A stretch of DNA of 64,000 nucleotides from contig CM070724.1 in NCBI GenBank assembly GCA_036346275.1, positions 47,307,038-47,371,037 of the forward strand. Direction: 5' to 3'. The notes under the pieces were generated by a model. The model had not been told where the DNA came from and did no database searches. It saw only the letters and a list, made by a program, of their open reading frames with translations. Of the stretch, positions 1 to 12,699 are shown in pieces (within the stretch, counting starts at the first letter, position 1; every line of letters starts with the position of its first letter). The position numbers and the translations under genes were made by a program. The stretch comes from Otatea glauca. Lineage: Eukaryota > Streptophyta > Magnoliopsida > Poales > Poaceae.

Positions 1-283
1 GCGACAAGACCCCTCTTAATAGTACGGTGATTAAATTAGCAATCCGATCTTTTCTCCAACTCCGAGATCGGCAAAAGACTATGAAAATTTCTTAGGTTTT
101 ATACCTTGGTTGTCTCGTCATTGATGCTAGACTTTCTTGTTATTCACCCTTTTCATACTTCTATATTCGTCGAATGTCGGATCAACCTATTCTCAAAATA
201 CTCAAAATGAGAATGTTAGTCCTTTAAACGCAATTGTCATTAATTACCAAAACCAAAATAAATTAGGGGCCTAGATGCTTTCA
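1..283 (+). repeat. 3' part of an LTR, truncated by the window edge
   Basis: The sequence ends in GGGGCCTAGATGCTTTCA at 283. It is the same kind of LTR as the solo LTRs at 35570-37266 (there inverted) and about 52338-54164. Shared landmarks are the ACTATTAAGAGGG block near position 15-30 (inverted at about 35825-35843), the GTCATTAATTA..CCAAAACC block near 230, and the GCCTAGATGCTT end. Only the 3' portion is inside the window, so no TSD can be tested. Confidence 0.6.
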
Positions 284-1154
284 CCACCTCCACCCACGCC
301 TCCCTCCAGTAAGTGTGTCTCTGCCGCGCAATTTGCTTACTAGGCTAGGCAAGTTCGTGGTGTTGTAGTGTGGTTATTAACTTATCTTCTATGTTAACAT
401 AAATATTGTTTGATTTCCAAATTGATTTTATTTCACTTTGATCGTATTATCAGCTATTGGAACTGGTGATAGCATGTACAAAAAATAAGATCACATAAAG
501 CACATAGGAAACACAAGGATTTGTTTACAAGGTTCAACAATATCTATATCTTTGGATGCCAAATTATGATACCTCTGTTTGTAGAAGTTTAATTTCTTAA
601 TTAGGGTTACAAGAGTCAACAATATATATGAATTTATACCCTAGTTATATGATTTGACTCGACGTCAGTTAATCCTTCCTTTAATCTTGTCATATATGAT
701 GCATACACAACATCATTAGGGAATTAGATTGAGTCCACTTGTGTAATTGAAAGGTGCCTGCCACCCGATAGCTAGCACAAGTTAACATCTACTATAGACT
801 AATAAATAAGATATGAAAACTTGCGTTGTGTCACATGCAAATCTAGGAAATATCTGTGATCCTCTTTGTGTCACATGGATGTCATAATAAGTTTTATCTT
901 GATGATTATGACTTTATGGCTATCTTTGGATTATGTAATCAGTGTGTATGCTCTATGCTGTCTTACTGTATGCAAAGAGGATATAATATTGAGGGCTATG
1001 TGTCGCATGTTAGAATGGGCATCTTAATTATCTACATTGTAAAAATAGACGGCATGAAAAAGCTATTAGAAGCTAACAGAAAAGATCAAACAACTGAAGG
1101 GCATGAATCATTTCTATCTTTCTTACCTAATCCAATTCTCCAGCACGCTACCAT
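284..1154. other. AT-rich stretch, no gene recognised
   Basis: No gene is supported here. One 158-codon open frame (856-1332) runs into the left arm of the inverted repeat; it has no recognisable domain and its 3' half is duplicated in inverted form, so I treat it as chance or transposon interior. The stretch is probably the interior of the CACTA element whose right end is at 2209. Confidence 0.4.
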
Positions 1155-1989
1155 CTGTGATCCTCTTTTTTTCCCTACACCCTCAGCAGAACTTCCATCA
1201 TTAGTATCTGTTGTTCGAAATTTTCTTCTGCTTAGGTATTTCTTCAACGATATTTATAAGGCACAACCAATTATAGATTTAGTAATTGAATATCTAAACT
1301 TTCTAGATACATCAAGGCAACAGCTTGTCTGATCAGGATTGTCTTAAAATATGAAGTTTTGTAACACTTTCATCCCTTTCTTATTATAATATTGATGGAT
1401 TCTAAGGTAAAATCTATTTCATTCCATAGTTCGTCCTGAAAGGTGTCATGCGCTGATTTATCATTATCACTTTATCCTCATCCCCGAACGAGAATACCAT
1501 AGGCAACCGTGCTTTTTGAATTATAGAGTTGATTAAGTTATTATATGGAGTTGATTAAATTATCGTATAAGTCCATACGATAATTTAATTAACTCCATAC
1601 GATAACTTAATCAACTCTATAATTCAAGAAGCATCCACCTATGGTATTCTCGTTCGGGGATGAGGATGAAGTGGAAGCGATAAATTAGAGCATGACAGTG
1701 TTCATGACGAGCTGTGGAATGAAATGGGATTTTACCTTAGAATCCATCAATATTATAATAAGAAAGAGATGAAAGTGCTACAAAACTTCATATTTTAAGA
1801 CGATCCTGATCAGACAAGCTGTTGTCTCGATGAATCTAGGAAGTTTAGATATTCAATTACTAAATCTATAACTAGTTGTGCCTTATAATGTCGTTGCAGA
1901 AATTCCTAAGCAAAAGAAAATTTCGAACAACATATACTAATGATGTAAATTCTGCTGGGGGTTTAGGGAAAAAAGAGGATCGTACACAG
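1155..1989. repeat. long fold-back inverted repeat, arms ~415 bp, 6 bp loop
   Basis: The arms are about 1155-1568 and 1575-1989, with loop AAGTCC at 1569-1574 flanked by TATCGTAT/ATACGATA. Landmarks match in reverse complement along the whole length: CCCCGAACGAGAATACCATAG (about 1482) against CTATGGTATTCTCGTTCGGG (about 1639), and CTTGTCTGATCAGGAT (about 1325) against ATCCTGATCAGACAAG (about 1804). The arms look more than 90% identical by eye. A transcript would fold into a hairpin of more than 400 bp. It sits just inside the CACTA right end. Confidence 0.85.
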
Positions 1990-2209
1990 TTCTATTTAGA
2001 AACCATCTGTGATGTTTAAGTATCACAGACGGTTCTAGTATAAAACAGTCTGTAATATTATAGTATCACAGACAGTTTCTAACTAGAACCATCTGTGATG
2101 TTGATATCACAGACGGTTTGAAAACCATCTGTGATATGTTATTATATCACTGACACATGGTCACAGACGGTTCAAAAAACCGTCTGTGATGGTATAATCT
2201 ATAGTAGTG
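1990..2209 (+). mobile_element. right terminus of a CACTA transposon
   Basis: The end is ...CTATAGTAGTG at 2209, the reverse complement of CACTACTATAG. It is preceded by at least five subterminal motifs of the CACAGACGGTT / AACCGTCTGTGATG type in both orientations, which is the normal architecture of grass CACTA elements. The motif is shared with the CACTA element at 20887-24240. The left terminus was not found in the window, so the element is either truncated or starts upstream. Confidence 0.75.
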
Positions 2210-2546
2210 CCCACCACTGCAACCCGATCTGATGGCTCGTTGGCCAATCCCCACGTCCTCTTTTATAGGATATCCTCCTCCTCGCTCCCCCTCCCCCTCT
2301 CCAAGCATGGCTATGGTGAGATCCGACCAAGTTATTGTATGAGTGGTCAATTCATTCTAGAAGGAGGCCTTTCGTCATGGCCAGAGCTAATTGGAGTTCT
2401 CCCATTTTCGAGGAGTGGTTGGAGCTCATCATATTTATAGCTACCATGGCGGGGAGCACACCAGATCTGTAGGAGATTATACTCATATGAAGAATGGAAG
2501 ACACTGCCACCACCACGCTCCTCCTCTAAGCTTGGCTCTTCGGCAA
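2210..2546. other. single-copy flank and gypsy target site (left half)
   Basis: This joins to 18696 onwards if the gypsy element is removed (GGCAA is the duplicated target). The stretch is mixed C-rich and has several short overlapping open frames. None has a recognisable product. Confidence 0.4.
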
Positions 2547-5500
2547 TGTAACGACCTGAAAATTTGGAACAGTAGAAAGTAAATAATTTAAATCTTAATA
2601 TAAGTGGTTTTGAAATGCTAGCTGTTATTTGATCCAATTAGAATCTCTTAGACTTTTGTGCTATGTGAAAAGATTAAATAAAAAGGGAAAAACAAAGAAA
2701 AAGGTAAAAAGATGAAAATAAAATTTAGAAAAATTTATCATGAGTCCTATTTGGGCTATTCATAATGTTTGGACAGTAAGTAAGATTTTTATAAACCTAG
2801 GGTCAAGATAAATGAAGTATGTATCTACCTTTTTGGTTAAAAACCGTGAATCAAAAAGTAGAAAGAAAAATAATGAATGTCAAGAAAATCCAAGAAAATT
2901 TATATAAATCCCTGGAGATATGATGCATCACTGGTAAGATTTTTGTAATTAAATGAATTGAAATAAGCCTCCTAAAAATTTAAAAACAGTGGGTCCAAAA
3001 TGTAAGGAAAACGGTTGTCAGAATTTTTATAAAATAGTGGCTCATGTTTTCGATTTGAAAATTTTACAGTGAACCAATTATAAGGATTGGAACCTATCCA
3101 AAAAGTTTCAAAAATAAATTCTAGAAAATGAACCTGTAATTAAATCAAAAACCGAAATCGAAATCCAGAACCAGGGTAGAGTGTCAGAATTTTAACAAAT
3201 CGCACAAAAGGAATTTTTGTCTCAAAATTTTGCAGTAGACGTGTGACTCTCAGTAAGCTTTGGTCAAAAAGTTTGGAAAAATCTGGAATTAATCTAGTTC
3301 TTAAACAAATCCAAATTCCAGAGATTTCCCGTTCTGTCAAATCGCATTAAAATCAACCATCTCGCTGACAGGTGGGCCCGGCCCTGTTGACGCGTTGACG
3401 AGCTGTTCAGTTGAGGCGAGGTTGTCTCGCTGCCAGTGGGCCCCGGTCCCACATGTCGATCTCACATGCGTTTGCTCTCCCTTTCTTCTCCTGGCCGAGG
3501 CGAGTCGCCGAGGCGATCGCCCTTTGCGCCGGTCATCACTGCTCCCGTCCGCGCGAGCTCGATGTCTTCCACGCTGCGTGAGACCTTCCGTCCCTGTGCT
3601 CACTTGATCCCGCCGAGCCATCTCGAGACGCGCCGCTCGGTTTGAGCTCGACACGAGGAAGCCGACCGAGCATCGCGTGAGGAAACCCGAGTCCAAAGAC
3701 GGTTTGGTCGCGATCCTTAAGCTTTAGGCCTTGTGTTCAAGGTCGCGATGCTCTCACGCACTTCATTTTCCCATTTTGCCGAACCGAGAGCTTCAAAGGC
3801 GTCGTCTTCCTCGTTCGCCCGAAGGAGCTCAAAAGGGGGGAATCGTCGATTCGGGTCAGTGTCGCCCCAATCTTCCGAATCGACCTCACCCCAAGCTTCT
3901 CTAGCACCCAGAGGTTACTGATCACTCGCTATTTTGGCTTCTTTTTGCTCGTAGCGCCGCCGCACCGCCACTCTTCTTCCTCACGGCCGGCGCACGGTGG
4001 CAGGTCATCTCGGTCCTTCTCCGACCCAACCGCCGGGTAAGCTCGAATCCCTTAGTTCCACTGTTGCTCATCTAGCCCTAGTTCGCCGGAAATTTGGCCG
4101 TTAACGAAGGTTTCGCCGTCGCGGTCATGGCGCCGCCGCACCCTCGCGGTGGCAGCCTTGCTCCGTTTCTCTTCCGGCGAACAAACGCCTCTCCTAGGTT
4201 CGCCTTGGCATCTTTGGTGCTCAAACCGCACCATTCACCATGGCGAGGCTACTTCGCGGGCGGCGAAAATCCCGGCCGCTCGCTCTGAGTCAGCGGCCGG
4301 TGGGACCCGGCGTCGATGAGCTCGCGGGTTTGAACTCAGTTTTACAGCGTGAAAATCCGTTTTCTCCGAACGAAACGTATTTTTAATTTTGAATGATTTT
4401 GAAATCCGACCAAATTTCAAATGCTCATAACTTTTGAATCATCTGGCCAAATTGAGTGAAACAAGTTTCTAAATTCGTATAAAATACTGTAGTTTCAGAA
4501 TATGCAAAAATTTCTGAAGATGAGTCAAATGTGATTTTAGGAAAAATGAAATAGAAGCTTAAGTGTAATTAAGGTATGAAGAATAAAATATTTTTGGGAT
4601 GATCCAGTTAAGGAAAAGTAAGTTTTGTAGAATCCTGAGTTATGAGTATTCCAAATAAGTAAAAATTTTCCCTTGATACTTTATTATATGCCACATTTGC
4701 CCAAAAATGAATATTTAGCATGAAAAAGGAAATTGAGTAAATGAAAGAAAAGACTAAAGTTTGAATGTTTAAAAGTCATCCTGGTTAGCTATAATCATGG
4801 GGAGTTGCTCTTGTGAAAATTCTTAAAGAAAAGTATATGTGGTAGTTGGTTAGTTTAAGAAAAACAATACTAGTTATAATCAAAATAGATGTAATTTGCC
4901 TTGAGCAAGTTCAAAATAATTCAAATTCACTTTTAAAATGTTTTTAAGATCATGCCCTGATTTCAGGAAGAAAATGGATAAAAGATGTTGAATAGTTTAG
5001 TAATGAATGAAAATGAAAAATTGAAAGGTTATAAGTTAGTTTTTATGTTCATATAGCCCTTTTCAACATATGGTAAAATGGATTAATTGAATGAGGAGAA
5101 ATGTAAAAATGGTATAGAAGCACTCTACAAAGTATATTCTAGTAGATTCTGGAAAAATAATGACTTTTTGTTAGATTTGATAATTAAAGTATGCTCTAGC
5201 TAATTCAAAACTCAAACTCTAATTTCTGTAGTTAATACTCATTAATCTTGTTAGGTTTATAACCCTAGATGATATAGTCTCAAAGTGCTTTCTTTTTGGT
5301 TCTTTTGAGAAAAACAGAGAGGGTTCTGTTTTTCTAAGTGTTGCATCCTCCTAAGTGGTTAATGAACAATCTTTTCATTTCAAATAATTTTAGCATCTAT
5401 AATTCGATGTTTGAATTTAAATATTTCTTGAATAGCAGTTTCGTGTTTGATTCAATTTGTGTTTACTGTTTATCATCTGCTTTTCTTTTGCCATTTGAAG

Positions 5501-7151
5501 TTGTTGATATTCTCTTTGCTTCTTATTCGCAACGAGTAGAGTCCGACATCGTTGAAGAAGAAGAAGACGGTTCTGCAGATCCGATTTTATTCTGATGGTG
5601 ATTTGCAAGGCAAGCAACTCCTTGATCACGTTGAACCCGATAATTCACCTACTATATGTTGTTTTTGCTTATATACAGTGCATCCGGATAATTCCCCTAA
5701 AAGTGCTAATTTGGGTTAGAACCGTAGTTAATCCTGTAAATTATGGTTTGTCTCAATCTGTATGGACTTGTGAACCTTGTAAACCTTAGATTGAGCTAGA
5801 CATACTTAATGTCATGTTTGGGGTATAACCGCTAGCTTAATAATATTCCTGCTTTAATCGCTCGTTAGTGTTTTTAGTCTTTTCAACCATCATATGATCT
5901 TTTGGAAATTGGTTGGTGGTAATTTACTAAAAACCTTCAAACAAAACTATGGTTTGACACGGGTGATTATTTGGCGCTAGCCGGTTGTGCAAAAGGATAT
6001 GCACGTAGCTAGGGTGGAGTATCGCCTGTCGGATTAAGGACCGAGCGATGGAGCGGTGAATCCATGTTTCCGTGCAACCATGAGGGCTGGTATGGGACAG
6101 TCTTAGCCTATTAAGTTATTTAGTTGTGGCTTTGCATCTAAGGAAGGCGGGAGATTGCACAGCATTCCGTCGGAGTTTGTCTGTAGGGGTTTCTACATAC
6201 CAATGCAGCGGTGTCGCCTTGCCTTGGACAGAGCGTGGTGTGTGTGTGAAATGTGGATCCACGGCTTGGGTGAGTGTCTCTGTCTTGAGGCAAGGGTTAA
6301 CGTCCGGCCGTGTAAAGCCACGACTAGATAATGTAGCGGTTACAGATGATCTCCTTGCCGACACACCAAAGGAAGTGTGTTAACCGGCTTTGGCGAAAGA
6401 GGTTGATCATTCCTTATGGGTAAAGCCGTACAACTCTGCAGTGTAAATCTAATCGATTAGCCGCGCCATGATCAAGGGCACTTGGTGACGTTATTCCATG
6501 CTAGAATTTTGGTGATTTCAAAAGGGTCGGGCTTTGGTAATGTTTTGCAACCTTCTTTTGTGTCAAAGGATCGACACGGGTTATATGCGATCGGGTAGAC
6601 TGGGTTGAAATCTGGAATAATTGCTTACAATTCGTCTTTCAATTGCTTTTATTAAAATGCGATGTTGCAATCTATTATGCTTATTTATTTAATGTTTTAT
6701 GCAATCGCAAAATAACCATAGCTTTGTCATTTGCTCAACTCGCATAAATATTTATATTTGCATCGTGAACCAATATAAGTCTTCTTGAGTACCAATGTAC
6801 TCAATCTTGCATCTATTGTCTCGGAGGAAGAAGATTGTGATCTGCGGACGACGCGTTCTTTCAGCGTGTCTCGGGGTTTCGACGATAGCCTCTTCTAGGT
6901 AGCCTAGTCGATTGCTCGAGGGTTTAGTGGGCAACCGCAAGGCTTTTGGAGTTTCAGCTTCTTTTGGATTTCATTGTTAATGTGGTTCAAAATTGTCTTG
7001 AACTTTGTATAATTATTTGATAATGTAAGTCTTTGTGTGTGTTTGCGTGTATGATTTTGATCTGAATGTTGTAAACATGTGAGTGCTAGCTCTTGATCCA
7101 GGAATAGCACAAGAATCACATGGAGGTTCTGTTCATCGAGCGGGTCTCACA
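2547..7151 (+). repeat. 5' LTR (4605 bp)
   Basis: It starts TGTAACGACC and ends GGTCTCACA, with TG...CA termini. The composition is banded: AT-rich at 2547-3360, GC-rich at about 3360-4330, AT-rich at 4330-5900 and mixed to the end. The AT-rich first 800 bp differs from the 3' LTR at only a few positions (for example 2774 A/C and 3178 G/C). The GC-rich band differs by many 1-nt indels. Confidence 0.95.
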
Positions 7152-7176
7152 AAGAAGGGTATCGAGCCATCTTATT
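7152..7176 (+). other. degenerate primer-binding site (initiator tRNA-Met type)
   Basis: Directly inside the 5' LTR, the sequence GGGTATCGAGCCAT resembles the plant Met-tRNA primer site TGGTATCAGAGCC with a lost nucleotide. Location and partial match are what is seen; function is inferred. Confidence 0.55.
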
Positions 7177-7316
7177 GTAGGAACCTTGGGGAGAAATGGT
7201 CGCTAGTTAGAAGTGTGAAAACTTAATTTGGGAATAAACAAAAATCATCCACTACTAATAATGAAATTTAGCCTAATGCTAATTTTCTTGTTTGTAGTCC
7301 TTAGCTCTTCCTAATT

Positions 7317-8085
7317 ATGTTTATAAGCTTATCTTGTCTTGTATTTTGTAGATGGCCCGATTTGTTCCTTGCCACGAGTCGAGAGTCCCGAGCACTCGGG
7401 TATGATGGGAGTCTTGCATCCTTGCTTGAGAGTCACGGTTTGAGGGTGCCCAGATACGTGGTGTTCAGCGCATGCTTGAGCCCGGTGACCAAGGAGTACG
7501 CCGCTCGTGTATTTATTCCTCCTAGGCCGCCCACAGGTGAGGAGAGAGGAGCTATATGGGTAGTGGGTCATCGATAGACGCTTCTATGAATGAAGCGGCA
7601 TACCTAGCCATAGTACGACTCGGCACGTGCTACCCGACTTGAGCCCTCACCATTACTACCTACCCGGAGACCGTTGGTAGGGAGTAATGTGTATAGGATC
7701 ACGTTGGAGTGGGAAATGGCAACAAGGGTCATGGTGGAGTTTATTAATAGGTTAGATAGCCACTCGTGAAGTTGGCGCAGAGTTGCTTGAGACTCGGCGT
7801 CGTGTGGCATTCTTGGAGTCCCGGTGACATTGTGTGTGGCAAGGCGCGCTTACCACGCACGGTGTTAACTAATGAGGCTCAGAGGATTCGTGGCGCAACG
7901 CCTCCACCTATGTCCTATGTGCCTCTGGCAGGGAGTGGGTGCAAATGCCATGATGTCTACTATTGGGAGTTGCCTAGGCTCATTAATGACAAGGGCATTA
8001 ATCCATATAGTATTTGCACCTACCGCCCTAGCACTCCACGGTGTATCGCAAGGAGATGTGTGGTTAGGAATGTGGGAATATGAGA
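7317..8085 (+). pseudogene. orf0-like region upstream of gag, broken
   Basis: An 86-codon open segment (7317-7577) and a 105-codon segment (7766-8083) hold non-random protein-like sequence, including RVPRYVVFSACLSPVTKEY and PMSYVPLAGSGCKCHDVYYW, separated by stops. Some rice gypsy families of this type carry an extra unknown-function orf0 between the 5' LTR and gag (family knowledge), and position and size fit. I do not recognise a domain. The break between the segments may be decay or sequence error. Confidence 0.45.
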
Positions 8086-9477
8086 TAGTGGAATGGAGTG
8101 TAGAAAAATCTAGTAGTATGTAGTAATGAAAGGAAGAAGTATTTTGGTTATGTATTGGTAATGTAATTACTAAGATGTGATTTTGATGTAAGATAAGTGT
8201 TGCAAGAACTTTGTAATTAATGAAGGTAGTGCTGAAATTACTAGCTAAAGTAATCTCATTTTGGTAACTAGGAGTAGGATATGTAAAGATGTAAGTGTGG
8301 AGTTAAATCTTGTGTGGGCAAGCTAGTGATATGTATATGTGCTTATGGAAGAGTGCATTTAGTTCCTTCAGTGTTCCTTGTGCTGAAATTTCGGTGCTTG
8401 ATGATGGGAGCGAAATTTGGAAGGTGGGAGTGACTTCCATGCAAAAAAATGGTCCATGTTCTTGTATGCAAATAATATGTGTTATGATGTGAAGTGTTAA
8501 GATTGTTGTTGAGTATAGAAATTGGATCAACGCTTTGTATGTGTGCTTGTGAGAAAATATTTGATAATCTTGCTATATTGTGTTTGTGATGAGATGGCAG
8601 TAGTCTTGGGAGGTGCTTGCCAAAATCTTGAGAAAAATTCATCTTTGGTTTGTGTTGGTAGTAAGTGTTAAGTGGTGCATGAGTATGTGTTTTGAGAATA
8701 TAAGAACTCAAGTTTCTGGAAAGATTAATTAATGGGTGAATTAGTCCATGTATAACATGTGTTCTGAAAGTAGGATCAAAGACAGGAAAAATATACTATT
8801 GGCTGTCATAGTGTAACAATTTGCATGCACATGTTTAGTGGTAGTTAAGATATGAGTTAACTTGTGTGTATATGTATATGTTCTAAAGAAATGAACCCAA
8901 ATGACAGGGAGAATGCTTTGGAATTCTTGCTGTGTTGTTGCTTAGATAATTTTTGTTGGTGTTCTGAAACTGGGATTTAAAAATCACAGAAAGAATGTAG
9001 GGGTAGTTGTCATGCGGAAAAGGTTCATATTCTTTTGTGTGAACAATATATGTTGTGATGAGTTAAGATGATCAGTATCTGAGTAAAGAAATGACAATTC
9101 TAGAAAAGATTAGTAAAATGTAGTATGTGGGTTGTGCCTTCACATATGTTTAAAAGCATGAACCCAAATAACAGGGAGGTGGAGTTGGCTGTTGTGTGAA
9201 AACAGTTTGCTTGCACATGTTTTGTTGATAACTGAGATGTAAATTAACATATATGTGTGTATGTGAATAGTATACGATGTATCATGTTTCTGATATAAAG
9301 TTTTTGAGTTGCTTCTTTTCTGTGTGAATTAATAGTGATGATTTTCTCTCGCAAATTTTAGCTTTAAAGTGGAAGTTTTCGATGAGATAATCATGCACAA
9401 TAGATAAGAGAGTATGAACTAGCTATGTGAAATTTTGTGTCGGTCATAAACTTTAAAGTAGTATTCTTTTCTGTAGT
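8086..9477. other. retrotransposon leader between orf0 and gag
   Basis: About 1.4 kb, rich in T and G (runs such as TGTGTATATGTATATG). It repeats phrases such as GAACCCAAATGACAGGGAG (about 8893) and GAACCCAAATAACAGGGAG (about 9160), suggesting old local duplication. No gene is seen. Confidence 0.5.
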
Positions 9478-10518
9478 ATGCTAAAAGATTGTAATTGCAG
9501 GATGAGGTCGACAAGATCCCTTAGCCAAATTTTGGGGTCTGGCGCGGCTCAGGACGCTCATGATCCTAGAGCGAATGTTTCCACGCCACCAACCGAATCC
9601 TCGGCATCCTACAACGCTGGCCTCGCTTCACGAGTTGCTCGCCATGATGTTCCGAGATCCGCCGCCTACCGGGGAGATATTAGGAGGATCGGTTGCGCAG
9701 CCACCTACGATGGCGCAAGTCACGCTATGATCGAGCAAGGAAGGCGGCGAATGCCTGTTGCTTGGCGAGATAGCCCGAATCGGCGCCTCGAGATGTAGTG
9801 CGTGGAGGAAATGGTGGAGCACCTCGGTGTCTAAGTTGAGTGAATTCCTAAGGACACAACCACCGCTTTTCTCTCCTCTTGCCGAGCCTCTTGATGCGAT
9901 GGTGGTTGAGAGCTATGGAGAGCAAGTTGGCCATTGCAGTGTGATGACAGAGAGAAAGTCCTCAGATGCCTCCTACCACCGCAGGGACCGCAGCAGTTTA
10001 GTGGGAGAATTACCAGCGATCTTTGCTGAAGGTCAAGTAGTCTTGTGGCACGAATTGAGTCGCTTCACGCGCTCACATCCCAGCTAGTGTGATTGAGGTG
10101 AAGAAGCGGAATTTCTGGACTTAAGCGAGGGTCAATGACAGTAATGGAATACCTGCATCGCTTCAACCAGCTGTCCAGATATGCCACTTATGAAGTAGCT
10201 GATGAGGCGAGAAGAATTGAGAGGTTTCGAGAAAGCCTAAATGAGGAGATTAAGTGGGCCTTGATTGCCCAAGACATCGATGATTTCCAAACCCTCGTTG
10301 ATAAGGCGGTGAGGGTGGAGCACGGCAGCCGCAATGTGCTGGAGAGCCGAAAGCGCAAGTGGCTTGCGCGTAGTTCTTCTGGTGCGGGATCGTCTCGATC
10401 GCCGGGGTGGCAGTCGACTAATGTTCGTCGACCACCACCAATTCAAGCCCAGAGGGTCCAGCGCCGAGCTCGTGGGTTGAGTCGACTCCCGTTTTGTTGG
10501 CGGCGATCGTCACGGTAG
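9478..10518 (+). pseudogene. gag: gypsy gag (capsid region), frame-broken
   Basis: The best piece is the 127-codon frame 10135-10518. It begins MTVMEYLHRFNQLSRYA and continues through RIERFRESLNEEIKWALI, the typical Retrotrans_gag helix region in which the growing particle's capsid is encoded. The upstream frame 9478-9798 and the overlapping 9758-10087 are probably the N-terminal part in shifted frames. The downstream end passes into a basic linker and then into the zinc-knuckle frame at 10494. At least two frame changes are needed to read it through. Confidence 0.7.
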
Positions 10519-11384
10519 CCCGCCGAGGACAAGAACCGAGATCGGCTGCTGTTGTTCAGAAGCAGGCCGCTAATGTTACTTGCTTTCACTGCAACGAGCG
10601 TGGGCACTACGCCAACGCTTGTCCCAAGAAGAAGGCTGGGCAACGGCCTCAAGCCCAAGGCCGCTCTCAGGATGGGGCGAAGCGGCAAACTCAAGGATCA
10701 GCTCCACCACCTACTCAGGGTGGTAATGTTGGACGACTTCACCATGTGACGACTGAGGAGGCGCAAGACGCGCCAGATGTCGTGCTTGGTATGTTTCCCG
10801 TTCAATTCATTCCTACCTTGGTTTTATTTGATTCGGGAGCTTCTCATTCTTTCATCTCAAAGAAGTTTTCTGAGCAACATAATTTGGAAGTCTCTCTTAT
10901 GCCTGTTCATATGATTGTGCAATCACCTGGAGCTACTATAAGAACTGCTAGTTTTTGTTCTGGGGTTAGCATTCAAATCAAGGGGGTTATGTTCTATGCC
11001 GATCTCATCATGATAGAAACATCTGGTTTGGATGTGATTCTAGGCATGGATTGGTTGGCTAAAAATAAGGGTTGCATAGATTGTGCTAAGCGATCCATAA
11101 CCCTTGAAAATCAAGAGGGGGTGCATGTAGAATTTACCTCAAGTACTGAAAGTTCAACACCTCAAACAGTCTGGTATTCTGCATCTGTTTCTAGTATAAA
11201 AGAAGTGGCAGTTGTTAGTGAATTCCCGGATGTTTTTCCTGCTGAGTTGCCGGGAGTGCCTCCGGATCGCGATATGGAGTTTGTGATTGATTTGGTGCCG
11301 GGAACTGCACCAATATCAAAACGACCATATCGGATGCCTCCAAATGAATTGGTAGAATTGAAAAAGCAACAAAGAACGACTTGA
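10494..11384 (+). pseudogene. pol: gag zinc knuckle + aspartic protease + start of RT
   Basis: This open frame of 296 codons has the CCHC knuckle CFHCNERGHYANAC near residue 30. The retroviral-type aspartic protease active site LFDSGASHSF is at about residue 112, followed by the flap-side motif VILGMDWL. It then has the linker PDRDMEFVIDLVPGTAPISK that leads into gypsy reverse transcriptase. It stops at 11384 just where the RT palm should begin, because of a frame change in the next few codons. Protease residues look intact. Confidence 0.8.
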
Positions 11385-11931
11385 TAAGGATTTATTCGTC
11401 CCGCCGCTTACATGGGAAGTCCGGTTCTTTTGTGAAAAGAAGGGCGATAGCTGCGTATGTCGTGACTACCGTGCCTTAAATGAAGTGACCATTAAAAATA
11501 AGTATCCGCTTCCCGGATAGATGATCATTCGATCGGTTGAATGGGCGCAAGTCTTCTCAAGATAGATTTGAAATTGGGATATTTTCAATTAAAAATCAGA
11601 CCTTGGACATTCAAAGACCGCCCTCACGACGCGTTATGGGTTATTTGAATACACCGTAATGTCGTTGGTGACAAATGCTCCGGCAAGCTTCATGAACCTA
11701 ATGAACAAAGTCTTTATGGAGTATTTAGATAAGTTTGTGGTGGTATTTATAGATGACATCCTCGTATATTCCAAAAGCGAGGAAGAGCATAGGCAACATT
11801 TGCATTTGGTCCTTAGCAAGCTTCGGGAGAACAAATTGTATGCCAAGTTTGAGAAGTGTGAGTTACGGTTGAAAGAGGTTGCTTTTAAGGGCATGTTCAT
11901 CGGAAGGCGGAGTTGCCGTCGACCCAAGTAA
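11385..11931 (+). pseudogene. pol: reverse transcriptase, degenerate
   Basis: RT motifs are visible in changing frames: CVCRDYRALNEVTIKNKYPLP around 11455-11517, then the catalytic FIDDILVYSK (YVDD-box equivalent) at about 11746-11776 in the frame 11659-11931. Several stops and frame changes lie between 11385 and 11660. As written the RT could not be made as one protein. Confidence 0.75.
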
Positions 11932-12682
11932 GGTTGAAGCAGTGTTGGCTTGGGAAAGGCCACAATCAGTGCCAAAGATTCGGAGTTTTCTAGGCTTCGC
12001 CGGTTATTATCGCCGGTTCATTGAAAACTTCTCTAAAATTGCTAAGCCACTAACTCAACTTCTGAAAAAGGAAAAGAAGTTTGAGTGGACTCCTGGTTGT
12101 GAGGAAAGTTTTCAGAAATTGAAAGAAAAATTAACCTCTGCTCCGGTGCTCATCTTACCAGGTATTCATAAGAGTTTTGAAGTATACTGTGATGCATCGC
12201 TTCACGGCCTGGGTTGTGTGTTGATGCAAGAGGGTAGGGTTGTCGCTTATGCTTCTCGACAGCTCCGTCCTCATGAGCAGAATTATCCCACACATGACCT
12301 AGAGCTAGCTGCAGTGGTGCACGCCCTTAAAATCTGGCGGCACTATCTCATTGGAAACAGAACAGAAATTTACACTGACCACAAGAGTCTTAAATATTTC
12401 TTTACTCAGCCAGATTTGAATCTAAGACAGAGAAGATGGCTAGAACTAATCAAAGACTATGATCTCGGCATTCACTACCATCCTGGCAAAGCCAATGTTG
12501 TGGCCGATGCTCTTAGCCGCAAGCTTTATTGTCTGTTGGGTTCAAATCAGTCTGAGTTAGTTCGCGAATTTCAGAAGCTCAATCTGAATTTAGTTGAAAG
12601 TGGTTATGTGGCGCTCTGCGATTGCAACCCACTGAAAGACCAAATTAAAGCTGCACAAGATAAAGATGAAGCGATGAGTTGA
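11879..12682 (+). pseudogene. pol: RT thumb and RNase H domain, open
   Basis: A 267-codon frame reads through AGYYRRFIENFSKIAKPLTQ (RT thumb/connection). It continues into gypsy RNase H with YCDASLHGLGCVLMQ, AYASRQLRPHEQNY, DLELAAVVHALKIWRHYL and YTDHKSLKYFF, ending in the conserved GKANVVADALSRK. The RNase H acidic residues (D in CDAS, E in DLEL, D in TDHKSL) are present. This is the best-preserved part of pol. Confidence 0.85.
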
Positions 12683-12699
12683 GATTCGAATCGAGTTGA

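Noticed and set aside
856..1332. 158-codon open frame on the plus strand
   Set aside because: No domain, AT-rich, and its 3' half forms one arm of a long inverted repeat; likely chance within a transposon.
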